Assembly: GCA_963920765.1 (NCBI GenBank)
Contig: OY987243.1
Location: 27,957,419-28,021,418, forward strand
From: Ulota crispa
Taxonomy: Eukaryota; Streptophyta; Bryopsida; Orthotrichales; Orthotrichaceae
Reading direction: 5' to 3'
Length of the DNA stretch: 64,000 nt
Under the pieces are notes generated by a model. That model did not search any database and was not told the DNA's origin. It was given only the letters and a program-made list of their open reading frames with translations. How positions within the stretch are numbered: the stretch's first letter is position 1; the number at the start of each line of letters is the position of its first letter. Position numbers and translations under genes: made by a program. Of the stretch, positions 43,163 through 54,861 are shown piece after piece.

Positions 43163-43508
43163 TTAACCCCTAAACATTGAGGAGGACGAAAAACGTATAT
43201 GTCAGGAAAATGTTGTTTTTCATTTGATTTCTTTTTGGAAGTGATCATAAAGACATAGTTTATCATGAAAGGCAAAAAATCACCTCATTAGATGCACTCA
43301 TATTTTTAGGTAACCCAAATTGTGAGAAAATTCAAAAACACAATTTAAGGTCCCAAACTACCCTTGTTGTAAATTTCATGAAGTCAACATGTACTATTGA
43401 CTATTGGAACTTCCTGAGCACTTGCTACAATAATGAGAACATTAAATAATACCGTAGATCACTGTAGCTGTGCTTGTCACAATGACCAGCCCGACATTTA
43501 AGAGTTAA
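43163..43508 (-). mobile_element. Q MITE copy 2 (346 bp, TTAA-flanked)
   Basis: This begins TTAACCCCTAAACATTGAG and ends CCGACATTTAAGAGTTAA. In reverse it matches Q1 at 11297 over the terminal regions ('gtagctgtgcttgtcac'). Confidence 0.75.
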
Positions 43509-44595
43509 ATTAAAGATAAACTTCTGTATTTGAAGTTTAGGTGAAGCTTGTAGATTTCTTTTTCTTCTTTTGTATTGATTGAATTTGTCTTCAACCCTTT
43601 TGAGGGAAATAAAATAAAAACTAAAAGCTCACAATTCATGGTTTAACGTCTAGTGTTTTAGGTTTAGAAACCATGTAGCATCAATGGTGTAATTGTTCCT
43701 AATACGTCCTTTGCTCATGCCTACATTGCTGTTGTTGTTTTTTTCTTTGTCTTTCATACTATCATCCTCATTTGGTGTAGGGAGCTAAAAGGCTTGTAAG
43801 ATTATGTTGCAAAAGATAGCTTTCAAAGGGTTTATAATTTTTTTTCAAGACAAGAAATTAGAGAGATCTAGCAATCGGTTGTTCTTACATATTGATGATG
43901 GTTCTAGGTCTCCTTTATTATACAAAAAAAATGTTTTTTTCCGACTTAAGTAACTATTAATTAATCCATCAGCATTAATCCAGTTGGCTTTTCAATAATT
44001 AGCAAGCTCTAGTGACTAAAAATAACTAAAAATAACAATTCCAAGTGTAACTTCTTATCATCCTCTTCATGACAATGACCAAAAAAACAAACATTAGATT
44101 TGAGTTAATAGATTCATATATATACATAGAAAATTACTAAAGCAACACCTAAAATTGTTAGGTCAAACTTTACATTCAATTTCAAACCTCAACATCTTGC
44201 TGCTCATGCTCATGGTCATTTTCAATTAGTATTCAAAATGAATGGAGAAGTTGTAGGCTCTCATGTGCCTCCTTTGGTGCGGAACACTATAGAATGATGC
44301 TCCAAGCTTGTATTGCTTATAAAGTCCTTGAGAACATCTCCACCATTACAAGTTAAGGATATGGCACTTGCCATACTTGGATGATGAGTGCTCTAGGTTT
44401 TGTAAAATATTCTCATGGCACTCAATCCTAGCATGTCAAGTGATGACCCTTCAAAACACTATTCATTTTAAATTTATTGAACTTTATATCAAATTCCACT
44501 TGGTGATTGATCACTTAACTATTTATGGGACACATTTGATGAGCAAGAGTGAACAATAAAGTTTTTGAAGATCCTTCAAAAATAAATGTAAACTC
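43509..44595. other. Unassigned AT-rich interval
   Basis: Nothing recognised: no ORF above 65 codons with a protein-like composition, and no repeat shared with the rest of the window. Confidence 0.35.
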
Positions 44596-44830
44596 TTAAC
44601 CCTTGAGTGCCCGGAGTTGTTTTAGGGTTTAGGAGAAAATGGAGGATTTAATGGCCACCAAAGCTTGGAAAATTACATTAAAAAAAATGACCATAGGATT
44701 TGAAAAAGGACTACCTTCTTTGTTGATGGGGACCAGCCACGATCTTTTCACCGTACAAATTGAGAGAAAAAGTGAGATCAAGCTGCAATCCTCGATGACA
44801 GGATTTGTTGCTGGGGCGCTTAAGGGTTAA
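44596..44830 (+). mobile_element. U MITE (235 bp, TTAA-flanked)
   Basis: The ends are TTAACCCTTGAGTGCCC and GGGGCGCTTAAGGGTTAA. The termini resemble G (CCCTTGAGCGCCCC), but the interior is different, so it may be an internally deleted or replaced G relative. Confidence 0.75.
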
Positions 44831-45864
44831 CGTGTCAAATGTGGCAAGCAACTATGGAGATGCTCTGATAGTGGATCCGTCAGTGTTTGTGCAAAAAAAT
44901 TGTGTAGCCAATGATTCACAGAAGCTTGCAGGACAACAAACAATTAACTTAACTTATGTACAATTTGGCTTGCCATTGTTGGCTTGTTGCTACTGTAAAC
45001 AAATTCCATTGAAAACACAACGGAACATTTGCATAAGGTAAACACACCCATTCCCATTTGGTCCCAATTCCACACCTTACTTTTGAGGTTTTCATCACAC
45101 ACTGTTGGACCCATAGTGGAGCAGTGAACTCTACTTGCACAAGCAAATCTTGTCACATGTCAATTGCTAAACTGCTTTGGGGCGGTTGGGATTGGGACCA
45201 TCTAGTGCTGGTATAGGAACACATCCAAGCAGTTTCAAGGTTAGTCTAGAGTTGCTAATAGGCACCCTATGAACTGCAACTTTGCCTTTTAATATAAAAT
45301 ATTCTACAATATTTTTTTCCACAAAAATTACATTCCATGATAGCTTGTTGAAAGGCTAACCCTATGGATTTGTTTTCTTGAAATTTCTAAGACTTGGAGG
45401 GACCCCAAACTAGGTTTTAGTTTTTTTTGGCTTTTTGGTGCCAGATTACACCCAAAAAAGTAATCTGGCTAAAAAATGTTAAAATAAATGCCAAAAAACT
45501 TGGATGAAATCCCCAAAAGGCTTATAATCAAAAAAAAGAGGATGAAATTGTCAAATTTTGGATGAAAACCAAATTATAGACATGTAATATGTACTAATGT
45601 GATAATTTCTATCAAGTATGTGGAATTGTGGATGAATGTTGAAATTTGGAGCGCCTCTATAACATTTTAAATTGCCACTTCCACTCTTCTTTAAAAATGG
45701 GAAAAAAAGCCTTTCCCCAAACCCTTAAATGGTTGGGTATTGGTGTGCCTATCTTAATTACCATGTTCACTTCAACATTGCAAACTTCCAAGCTCTAAGA
45801 TTTTTTTACCAAAATTCCTTTCAATTATTGATTCTTTGGTATGGGTATTTGTAATCTTGAAATC
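44831..45864. other. Unassigned interval with a weak inverted repeat
   Basis: AGGTAAACACACCCATTCCC (about 45036) and 'gggattgggaccatctagtg' (about 45186) form an imperfect inverted pair that resembles the AGGTAG-ended MITEs. No gene. Confidence 0.35.
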
Positions 45865-46590
45865 TTAACTCCTAAAGGACTATTGGTCCTTTTGGGGGAC
45901 AAATGGGATTTTGGGCATGTACCTATGGCTAAACTGCTTTGTGTGATTTTTTGAAACTTTTATGGATGATGGGGAATTCAAAAATCTATGTGGGCATTTA
46001 AATTTTTCTTCATTCCAACATTTATTAAAGAAGCGAAAAAGAATTTATGGAAAACATGAGACTTTGGGCAGCCCAAAAACTTCTTTAAAAATTGTATTTC
46101 TTTCAAATAAAAATCTGAAATAGGTTCTTTAGACTTATATAGACGTGGGTAGCTTTGAATCATTCAATTTTGATTGATGAGATGAAAGTTATGAGAAATT
46201 TTCAATTGCGGGTAGGTGTGATTTTGAGAGAAACTACACCTACCTGCAAACTAAAACCTCTCATAACTTTCATCTCATCAATCAAAATTGGATGATTCAA
46301 AGCTTCCCACGTCTATATAAGTCTAAAGAACCTATTTCAGATTTTTATTTGAAAAAAACATAATTTTTAAAGAAATTTTTGGGCTGCCCGGATTCCCTTG
46401 TTTTCCATAAATTCATTTTTAGCTTCTTTAATAAATATTGGAATGAAGAAAAAATTAGATGCCCAAATAGATCTTTGAATTCCCCATCATTTGTAAAAGT
46501 TTCAAAAAATCACACAAAACAATTTAGCCATAGGTACATGCCCAAAATCCCGTTTGTCCCTCAAAGAGACAATGGTTCTTTATGAGGAGT
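45865..46590. mobile_element. K foldback copy C (about 726 bp palindrome)
   Basis: Two inverted K left arms meet near 46225 ('gtaggtgtgattttgag' / 'agaaactacacctacctg'). It begins TTAACTCCTAAAGGACTATT. The right end is decayed ('gttctttatgaggagtt'), with the last TTAA lost. The centre sequence is the same as in copies A and B. Confidence 0.85.
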
Positions 46591-48126
46591 TTCATACTTT
46601 AGTACAGTTTCTGTAGCTAAATCTTGTTTTTCCTATACTACTTTTGCAATAAATGTATTGTTTCTCATGTGTGGTTCAAGCAGCACAAGGGGTTTTTTTT
46701 TTGACCAATGGCTGTTTGACATTCTTTGAAAATGGTTTGTAGCTTGTGGGCTCCATCTCTATTTTTGGTTGGAGTTGAGGGTGGCCCCTATGCATGTATT
46801 TTTGCATCATCATGCATATTAATAATGAAATTAAGGAAAAGCTAGCATAACCAACTTTTTTGACAATGCCTTTGGATCCGTCTCATCATAAAATGATGGC
46901 ATCAATTCTCAATTTGATATGAATTCTATAAAAGCCTAGGGTGCAATGCAATCTTCATTATTGCAATTTGGCATTTTTGAAAAAAATCCCCCCTTTATTT
47001 CTATAGGCTTGAAGCTCACCTTTTTTTTTCCAAGGCTATTGGGCCTTTAATGCAAGGCCTATTTTCTTTCTCTTTTTTCCTTTTCTCAAGCAAGAGAGCC
47101 CATGCTTGGACTTTTGTTCACCTTGCTTGATAGTCTTGGTTTTCTTGTGAGATTACGTAGTTTTGTATGGAAAATTGCTATATTCTGAACGGAAAACACC
47201 TCACAAAACTCAAATCTTCTTGAGGTCTAAAAATCCCTGTTATAACTTTGACCACGATTTGCGGAGAATTGGCATTTGGTGTGTCATCAGCTTATCGAAA
47301 TTACAAAATAACCAGTTGAACGTTGAAACTACCGAATAAACTGACTATAAAGAATAATTCTAAGATATTACAATATTAATATAAGAGACATATTTAAAGT
47401 GGCCCTTCACCGGCATTCGCCATGATAGTAAGTAAAATGCAGGGGGAATAAGCTTTGTATGACCGCCCTCGTCAACTTCAAATTGAATTGCTTGGAAGGG
47501 CAGAGATGTGCACAAAACCTGCACAGGACAACATAGCAAATCATAAGAGTACGTAGCATTGCCGTCCCAGAAAATATTGCTGCTGCACGCTGGCAATCAC
47601 CAGCGCCTAATGTGTCCTTTTTCCCTTATCTAGTCACTCCCCTCTTTATTACGAGTTTGATGATGACAAAAGTTGAAATATCTTGCTTGCTTGCTTATAA
47701 CTTAATTGCTATTGGTGAGTGCACTTGTCCACGTCTAAGTTAACTGGAATCAGATTATGAGCATCCGCACAAATCACCACCGCTTTGTATGCAGGCTTGG
47801 GAGGGCAGGTTGAGGGTTGGGTTCTGTGGATGGATAGCCTTGAGTTTTGTTTTGTGGTTTGGGTTGTTGTATAATTTTAATAATTTAGAAGGAGCTCTCA
47901 ATTTGCTTGAACTATTAAATGGAACAAAGGGATCAAGCGCAAGAATCAATGCCAAGGTGTCAGCTCCCTAACTCCGTAGTTTTGGCCTTCCTCAAAACAA
48001 GAATGTGCTCTATTGTATATCAACAGTGGGAGATTGGACTAGCCGCTTGGACTTGGGGTTGATTTTGAGCCAGCACATATCTTTTCCCCAAGCCCTCATA
48101 CCCAATAACAATGCAAATGCTCTAAA
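46591..48126. other. Unassigned interval with a GC-richer coding-like patch
   Basis: 47360-47640 is GC-richer than its surroundings and open for 78 codons on the minus strand (QVLCTSLPFQAIQFEVDEGG...). The family is unrecognised and no splice-supported partner was found. 47755-47971 has overlapping open frames on both strands of no recognisable family. The rest is AT-rich and empty. Confidence 0.3.
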
Positions 48127-48128
48127 AA

Positions 48129-48432
48129 CACCATATTCGTTATAATGAGAGAATGGGACGTCTCAAAATAAATTTGTTAAATTTTGACCAAAATCATCAA
48201 TTTTCATCCAAAATCACCAATTTTCATTAGTATGAGAGATTTCAGCTTGAATCGAGCTAAATTGACATAATTTTTTTCAATTTTAGGTCAAATTCAAAAG
48301 GTTCTAAGTCAATTCAGCTTGATTTGAGCTAAATTGACCTAAAACCTTTTGTCAAATTGATTTTTTTTTTTGAATTTTGGGTATTTTACCTCTCATTTCA
48401 CTGGAATACTCTCATTATAACAAATATGGTGG
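48129..48432. mobile_element. X: inverted-repeat element (about 305 bp)
   Basis: ACCATATTCGTTATAATGAG on the left pairs with CTCATTATAACAAATATGGT on the right. The interior consists of 'tcaatttt' and 'gagctaaattgac' repeats in both orientations. Target duplication is not resolved. The next 400 bases (48435-48835) are unassigned. Confidence 0.6.
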
Positions 48433-48980
48433 TTAAAGGTGTTCTAACATGCAGCATTGATGTTTGGGAGGAGCGCTAAACAACAACAATTCTATTGGTC
48501 ACTTTAAAACTCCAATTTATTCTCTTCTTTCTTGTTTTTGTCAATCACTGGTGAGGGCTATTTGCCCCACCTCCTTCCACATGTTAGTGCCAAACACATA
48601 AATTGGTAACTCTAACTTTGGAGATTTTCCACCCATGATAGGTATTGCTTTTACAAAACCACTCTCCACCCCTCACATGGAAGGGAGCCAAGGAGGTCCC
48701 AAGGAGGTCAAGCAAGGCCAAGGTAAAGTGATGTCCTCGTTGGCCCCACGTACCTTGATGAATGGGGCTAAGGGTCCAGTTTACTTCACCTCTTTATTTG
48801 TGGGGTTAGAATGGAAAAATATGATTTTTACAAAGGTAAAAGTAAGAATCTGCCCCTATTTTGGAGTTGATCAATTTTATCTCCTCACAAGATCTTTTAT
48901 TATATAGGGTCTCTAAATCCAAAAAAAATTCAACATTCCAAAATTCAATCTCCTAGTGGCAACTTTTGAAACTCTTACAT

Positions 48981-49395
48981 TAGGGGTAGTCACAGCTTCT
49001 TGCCTCAATTCTCATTCTTTGGAGAAATGCTGAAGTGGCAATACAATTGTACAAGTGTGTTTGGTGGGAGCTGATTCTTGTGAAGTCAGAGAAATATTTT
49101 TCTTCTCTCTCGAGGGCGGAGAATGGGCCGCAAAACTTCTCTAGCTACAAGGTTTTCACCTTGCAAATCACAATGTCTTGTAAAAACGCTCCTAGTTAGT
49201 AATTTACCCTTGAGATTACTCATGACAGTCTTTCTTAGTGGTTGGTAAACCAATCATCATTCCCCATTCTCCACCACAAAAAGAGTGTCACACCTTCTTC
49301 ATGGAGAAGTTCTCCAATGGACCCCTATTTTCACTCAACCAATTCTCAATCTTCAAAGAAGTTTCCATCTTGGAGATGGTGTGACTACCCCTATT
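48981..49395. mobile_element. Y: hAT-like MITE nested in a Z repeat
   Basis: The ends are TAGGGGTAGTCACAGC and GTGTGACTACCCCTAT. Flanks CTCTTACAT and GTCTTAACAT are near-duplicates of 8-9 bases. The same Z sequence without an insertion occurs at about 42690-42712 ('attcttacatttttagcatg'). The TAGGGG ends and duplication length suggest hAT. Confidence 0.6.
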
Positions 49396-49689
49396 GTCTT
49401 AACATGTGAAAAATTAGAACTTTTCCACCCTGACCCCACAAAATGTGTTATTCATTAAATTGGGAAAAATGTAGGTACCATTTTGTATTCCACCTAAAAC
49501 CCAAAAAATTACTTTAAACCAAATTCAAAGGTATCAAATTCAATCTGAGGCTCTGAGCCACTAAGATTTTTTCCCTCGCAAATTCCTCCTCTCAGGTGAA
49601 GGCATGTGTACCAAAAAAAAAGCTATGAGCTGGAATTTAGGTGATCACCTAAATTCTTGAAAGTCCCAAAATGTACTGTTTTTCCCAAT

Positions 49690-50620
49690 TTAACCCCTAA
49701 AGGACTATTGTCCCTTTGGGGGACAAATGGGATTTCAAGCATGTACCTATGGCTAAACTACTTTGCGTGATTTTATGAAACTTTTATTAAAGGTGAGGAA
49801 TTCAAAGATCTACGTGGGAATGTAATTTTTTCTTCATTTCGACATTTATTGAAGAAGTTATGCATGAAAATTTGGAAAATGCTGCTCCCTAGGCAGCCAA
49901 AAACTTCTTTAAAAATTTCATTTTTTTCAAACAAAAATCTGAAATAGGTTTTTTAGACTTATATAGATGTGGAGAGCTTTGAATCATTCAATTTTGATAG
50001 ATGAGATGAAAGTTATGAGAAGTTTTAGTTTGCGGGCAGGTGTGGTTTTGCTTTGAAAAAATAACTTATAAACTTCATTTTTGAATGCAAATTTAACATT
50101 TTTGCAAAAAAAAACTGTTGGAAAGGGTGAAGATTGCTTGCTAGAACAATCCCACCATTGGGATTATTGTGATTCAATTCCATTGCTAGGTAATTAACAA
50201 TGTAAGATTTTGTTCAATCTCAAACTATCTTCTATTTAATGTTTTTTTAAGAATGAAAATTAAGTATTTTTTGTTGTGGTTTTTCTTCAAAGATTCTCAA
50301 CTCAATTCCCCACCATAAAGAAATAAACCTCAAACTTCCATGGTGCAAAAATTTTAAGTTAAAAAAGTTCAAAGTCAAATAATTTAATTGTGCAAGGTGC
50401 AAAAAAGCTTGTTCTTTACACTTTAAACGCGGATATCTTGCAGTTTAAGCGGTCAAAGTTTTTAAATTTTGAATGACACATTCCTATACAAGTCTATTAC
50501 AAGATCCTACCGTCAAATATGCAGAAAGACTAATCTCCAAACTTTTTTACTCTTTGCCATAGAAGTGGCAGTTTTGAGTATCTTTTGACAAAATAAAGGC
50601 CATGGTCCTTTAGGGGTTAA
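49690..50620 (+). mobile_element. K element copy 7 (931 bp, TTAA-flanked)
   Basis: A complete copy with TTAACCCCTAAAGGACTATT and GGTCCTTTAGGGGTTAA. This is the best reference for the family: left arm to about 50045 (ending 'tttgcgggcaggtgtggttt'), then a unique interior and the right arm that also survives at 1-200. Confidence 0.9.
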
Positions 50621-50869
50621 CTAATAACGCGTTACAAACTCATGAACAGTAGACGGGAGCCCCGGCCGCCAGGCAAGCTGTACACCACCTGATCACCGTC
50701 ACTATAAAAGATCAACCAAGGCATGCATTAGGCATGCAGCAACCGAAACGCAATCTGGAATAGACAAACTCGAAAGTATTCGAAGGATTTCATAAACAAT
50801 AACATTCAACGATACGATCGGTGCCGCTGCGTCCTTTCTTTCGCAACTTTACATGGCAGGTGGCTTATA

Positions 50870-51264
50870 AGGTAGCAGCATCCATAAGCGTTGCATCCTC
50901 ATGTCTGTCAGCTGACAGTGGCAGGGCTAATCAATAAAAAAATAAATGGTTGTGTGTGACTGAATGATGGTTATGGGTGATGAACTAATGATTGTGGGTG
51001 ATTAGCATGAGATTTTGAGTACCCATCTCACTATTTAAGAACCAACAAGCCTTGTGATTAGCATCTCTTACACATGATTCTTACAATTTCAGTGATTTTG
51101 GACTTCAAAAAATCTTTGTGCACAAATGCTTGCAGGTAGAACCTTGAAATTGATGCCAATATTTTTAATTTCCATTTCCTAACATACAGTATTTTTTTCA
51201 AAGTTAGTCAATTGTTTTACCTACTCCAAAACCCTTATTTCCTCGCTTATGGGTGCGCCTACCT
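50870..51264. mobile_element. I element copy 2 (395 bp, TA-flanked)
   Basis: The ends AGGTAGCAGCATCCATAAGC and GCTTATGGGTGCGCCTACCT are flanked by TA. It is colinear with I copy 1 at 29784, including the 'tgacagtggcagggataat'-type block and the 'gggtgatgaa' repeats. Confidence 0.85.
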
Positions 51265-52296
51265 TACTAGATTTAAACCAAGCTTAAGAAGATTGTCAGT
51301 TACTTAATAGTCAGCTCCATGATTAGTCTAGGTCGACCGTGGGACAGGGCATGAGTTGCACATTTGCACACTCGGCAAGGGGGAGAGTGACCGTACCATT
51401 GCCTATTCCTACGATGAAATGCCTCGCTGGATTCCGACGCAAGCGTGAATAGAAGTATGTTATAGTATACACTATATCACACCATGTCTGCAAATCAATC
51501 TGCATGCCATCGTATAGTACTCAGTACTGTACAAATCAGGTCGCTACTCCGCAACACTCCCAGACCTGAGCTTCGGCCTTTGGGGGCTCGCTACCGGCCA
51601 GCCGCCAGGTTTATCGCTCTTGCTCCATAGCCAGCAAAATCTGCTCAGAGGCGCGCATTGGGGAAAGAATCTGCACAATTTTGCACGATTAGAAGCAGCA
51701 AAACAAAATTAAAGAAATTTAAGTGTCGTCAGCGCCGAAATCGCCTCTGAACGAAAGGGGAGATCAAAGGGGAGATCAAGGGACTTGTGGGCCGGCCAAA
51801 ACAGATGGAAGCCTTTGAAAGAGCCCGACCGGTGGAGATGCTCTTACCAGAGAGTATTCTGAAATCTGAATTTGACGCATCAAGGATGTCTTCGAAATGG
51901 AAGGTCGGGGATGTGAAATTTGCTGCGCTCCATGTTCTGGCATTCCGCACGTGAAAGTAAGTCTAAGCTGTTCGAGATGTTGACACGTGGCACCAAGTGA
52001 GTGAGAATTTGATGCATCAGCGCCTGCTCTGGGAGTAGTTACCACTTACCATTTCTCGACTTGTATACTGCAAATAGGCTCGGTCTACTGCACTTATGTC
52101 GACGTGGGAGCCAGGCTGGAAAATCACAGCTTTCCTTACAATCAGCTTTTCTTACAAACAACGGTAAAAGTAATAACATGTCCCCTATTTTAACGTTTTC
52201 AGTTGTATCCTCCTCTTGAAGGACAGTCAAAATCAAGATTTCCTAAATCCAAAGGCGAATGCAGAATTCTCTAATTCATTCTTCAAAATTTATACA
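51265..52296. other. GC-richer island with coding-like fragments
   Basis: GC-richer than its neighbours. A 60-codon frame at 51323-51505 (minus) ends NPARHFIVGIGNGTVTLPLA... and looks protein-like but is unrecognised. Frames at 51729-52045 are alternative readings of the same bases. From about 52166 the sequence is Z repeat, into which AA1 has inserted. It may be a decayed gene or promoter. Confidence 0.3.
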
Positions 52297-52299
52297 TAA

Positions 52300-52898
52300 G
52301 GGGGTTTCAAATATCTCAAAACAATGGCAAACTAATGGTCGTGAACAAGTTTTTGTTCACTAATGAACATGCATTCACAAAAATGAACCACTCATGAGGG
52401 CCTCCAGGAGGTCCTCATGGCTCGTTCATGCGTGAACAACGTGAAGCCTCTCCCTCCTCGCCTCTCTCGCAAGCTCAGTTGGTGTTCATGTTGCTCCTGT
52501 GCTCGCACCTGTTTGTGTTGTTGCCTGCCTCTTGGCTCTCACTCTGCATCTTTAGGCAGTTTGGATGCAGAGTTGATTGTCAGGTTGAGGTCATTCAAGG
52601 AATTGCAATGCGCAAGAAGCGACAATGGTGGAGTTGAAGAGGACCTGATTAGAAGCAGATAGTTGTGGAGCCAAAGGGTTCCAGATTAGAAGCGACAATG
52701 ATGGAGTTCAAGGGATCAAGATTAACTTACAAGATTGGTGATTGTGGGCAAACGTGAAAGGGTGGTGAGTAGTTTACTACAATTCGGATATTTGAATGGA
52801 TGATTGCAAGGACATGAATGGTGGCTTGACTAACTTGTTCACCACCAATTTCATTCACGTGAACAAAATTGGTGGTGAACGGCATATTTGAAACCCCC
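52300..52898. mobile_element. AA1: Tourist-like element with GC-rich cargo (599 bp)
   Basis: The ends GGGGGTTTCAAATATCTC and GGCATATTTGAAACCCCC carry TAA duplications (52297-52299 and 52899-52901). A TAA target plus G-rich ends fits PIF/Harbinger MITEs. Bases about 52440-52800 are GC-richer and unlike the AA2 interior, with open frames of 69-81 codons but no recognised protein. The element interrupts a Z repeat. Confidence 0.75.
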
Positions 52899-52935
52899 TA
52901 ATAGATTTTTTCCACCACGGTCCCACATTAGCGTA

Positions 52936-53248
52936 AGGTAGGCGCACCCATAAACGTCAAACTAAGGGTTTTGAACATGATGACTATTAATAAACAACTA
53001 ACAAATTATAGGATCCTATTGGGAACAGAAAAAAACAAGTTTGCACTTTTGAATGTATTATTTGGATACTGTGAGAATAAGTTGTAAATTTTTAAAGAGC
53101 AAACTACCATTGCACCCATAACCACTTTTAAGAATTCATGTTCACATGTTGTACATCCTTGTAATGACATCTATTCATTTCCACATATTTTCCAAGATTT
53201 CAGAGATGACGGTTATGGGGACACTCACGCTTATGGGTGTGCCTACCT
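52936..53248 (+). mobile_element. H element copy 3 (313 bp, TA-flanked)
   Basis: The ends AGGTAGGCGCACCCATAAAC and GCTTATGGGTGTGCCTACCT are flanked by TA. It is separated from the Tc1 element by only nine bases plus the Tc1 target TA. Confidence 0.9.
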
Positions 53249-53259
53249 TATGTATTGTA

Positions 53260-54596
53260 CAGCGCCCTCCAATAAAGAATGTTGCTTTTCTCTACCGTCT
53301 CTCTCAGTCTAAGAACTGGGCACCCTTGTGTGTGTGCTTTTGTTTATTTGGTGAGAGACCATGGATCCACATTTTGCCTAGGGTTTGTTTGAGTGTTGGA
53401 GTAAAGGCTTGCATCATTGGAATGAAGAGTGCAAGTACTAGAACTCCAGAGATTGCTGCTTTATTAGAGGTTTCACACCGACGGATTCAGAGGGTTATGA
53501 AGCATGCTCAAGAAGGAGGCTCAATTCATCCAAAGAAGAGTCTAGGTAGACCAACAAAATTGGGGGAGAGGGATGTTAGGACCTTGGTGCGCAAGATCAA
53601 AAGCAACAGACGAGTTACGTTGGCTAAAATCACAAACACACTGCCAGAGAACGTACACCCTAATACTGTTAGGAAGGCTGTTCATTCTACTGGACTATTT
53701 GCTCGAGTTGCACCCAAAAAACCTTGTCTTACTGTTGTGCACAAGGCAAAGAGGTTGGAGTTTGCCTTGCAACACAAGGATTGGATTGTGCAGAAGTACA
53801 ATAGCGTCATTTGGAGTGTTGAGTCAACTTTTGAGATTGGGAAGAATTTTCGCCGTGTGTTGGTATGGAGAAGGGCCTCTGAAAAGTACAACATGGACTG
53901 TCTTGCACCAACTTTTAAGTCCGGGCGTTCTTCAGTGATGATCTAGGGAGCATTTGCAGGCAAAAAGAAGAGTAAACTTGTTTGCATGGCCAAAGGAGGC
54001 CGCACGGCAGTTGATTTTGTGGACCAAGTCTATGATGGCGAGTTAATCCACTTTTTACCAACCATCAGCAACCCCATTTTGATGGAAGAAGGTGCCCCGG
54101 TTCATCAATGAAAGGAGCCAAAGGTATGGAGGGATTTGCGTTTGATTGAGAAGCTTGAATGGCCAGCAAGTAGTCCAAATTTGAATCCTATTAAGAATGT
54201 TTGGCCCAAGATGAAAGGAGAGTTACAAAACGACCTAAAGTTCAAAATGACAACAAGATGTGGGCACATTTGCAAGCTATGTGGGAAGGGCTTCAGCCAA
54301 AATGGCTACAAAGCTTAGTAGACATGCTTCCTAGTCGAATCAAAGCCGTGATTGCTGCAAAAGGAGAGTCAACTCGTTGGTAACATGCTTCTAACTGATT
54401 TTGTTGATACATGCAACCTTGTACTTCTAAAGCTTTGATATTTATACCAAAGTACCTCTATGTGTTAACAAATGTGTCTGCCAATTTTCATGGCAATTGG
54501 ATTTGAATTCCGTGCACACTGGTTTTTTTGGTTCTCAGAAATGACTTGACAGAGGCTCTTTAAAATAAAACCGACATTCTTTATTGGAGGGCGCTG
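53260..54596 (+). mobile_element. Tc1/mariner element, full length, defective (1337 bp)
   Basis: Inverted ends of at least 23 bases (CAGCGCCCTCCAATAAAGAA and complement), with TA on both sides (53258-53259 and 54597-54598). It contains one Tc1-type transposase pseudogene (53422-54383). Length, ends and target are those of an autonomous Tc1 element, but the gene is broken. Some flanking 3' sequence repeats the 'cacaaacacg' motif seen at 16320. Confidence 0.9.
53422..54383 (+). pseudogene. Tc1 (DD34E-type) transposase pseudogene
   Basis: The frame from ATG at 53422 (MKSASTRTPEIAALLEVSHR) encodes a paired-type helix-turn-helix (IAALLEVSHRRIQRVMKHA), a GRPTK hinge, then the DDE domain. It has an in-frame TAG at 53944 (where the family has Trp before GAF), a TGA after APVHQ (about 54108) and a frameshift near 54250. 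The C-terminal part continues in another frame to TAA at 54381-54383 (NKMWAHLQAMWEGLQPKWLQ). The three catalytic positions read WSVES (expected D), MEEGAPVH (expected D) and PIKNVW (expected E). Spacing between the second and third is 34 residues, hence DD34E type. The motifs FEIGKN and CLAPTFKSGR are characteristic of Tc1 groups common in fungi and animals. Confidence 0.85.
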
Positions 54597-54861
54597 TACA
54601 GTACTTTGAAATATGTGAGCTTTTCCCTGGCCTCACAAACACGTTTGTGTTTGTATACCAAGCCAGCCCCAGTTCTTAGTTGGAATGTTTTTCTGAGGGT
54701 GCACTGGTGCAGGACTACAGGCCTGCATGGTCGGTTTCCTTTCTGTTTTTTTCATTTGTCCTTCTTGGAAGTTGGAACACTCTGAATCTGTAAATAGAGT
54801 CACCATCTTCGGAGCTACAGTATCTTTGGATTTCCGAACTCTGGAAATCTGGATTCTACAC

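Noticed and set aside
53146..53421. Upstream part of the 266-codon ORF as the transposase N-terminus
   Set aside because: It begins inside the neighbouring H element and crosses the Tc1 end. The helix-turn-helix begins just after the ATG at 53422.
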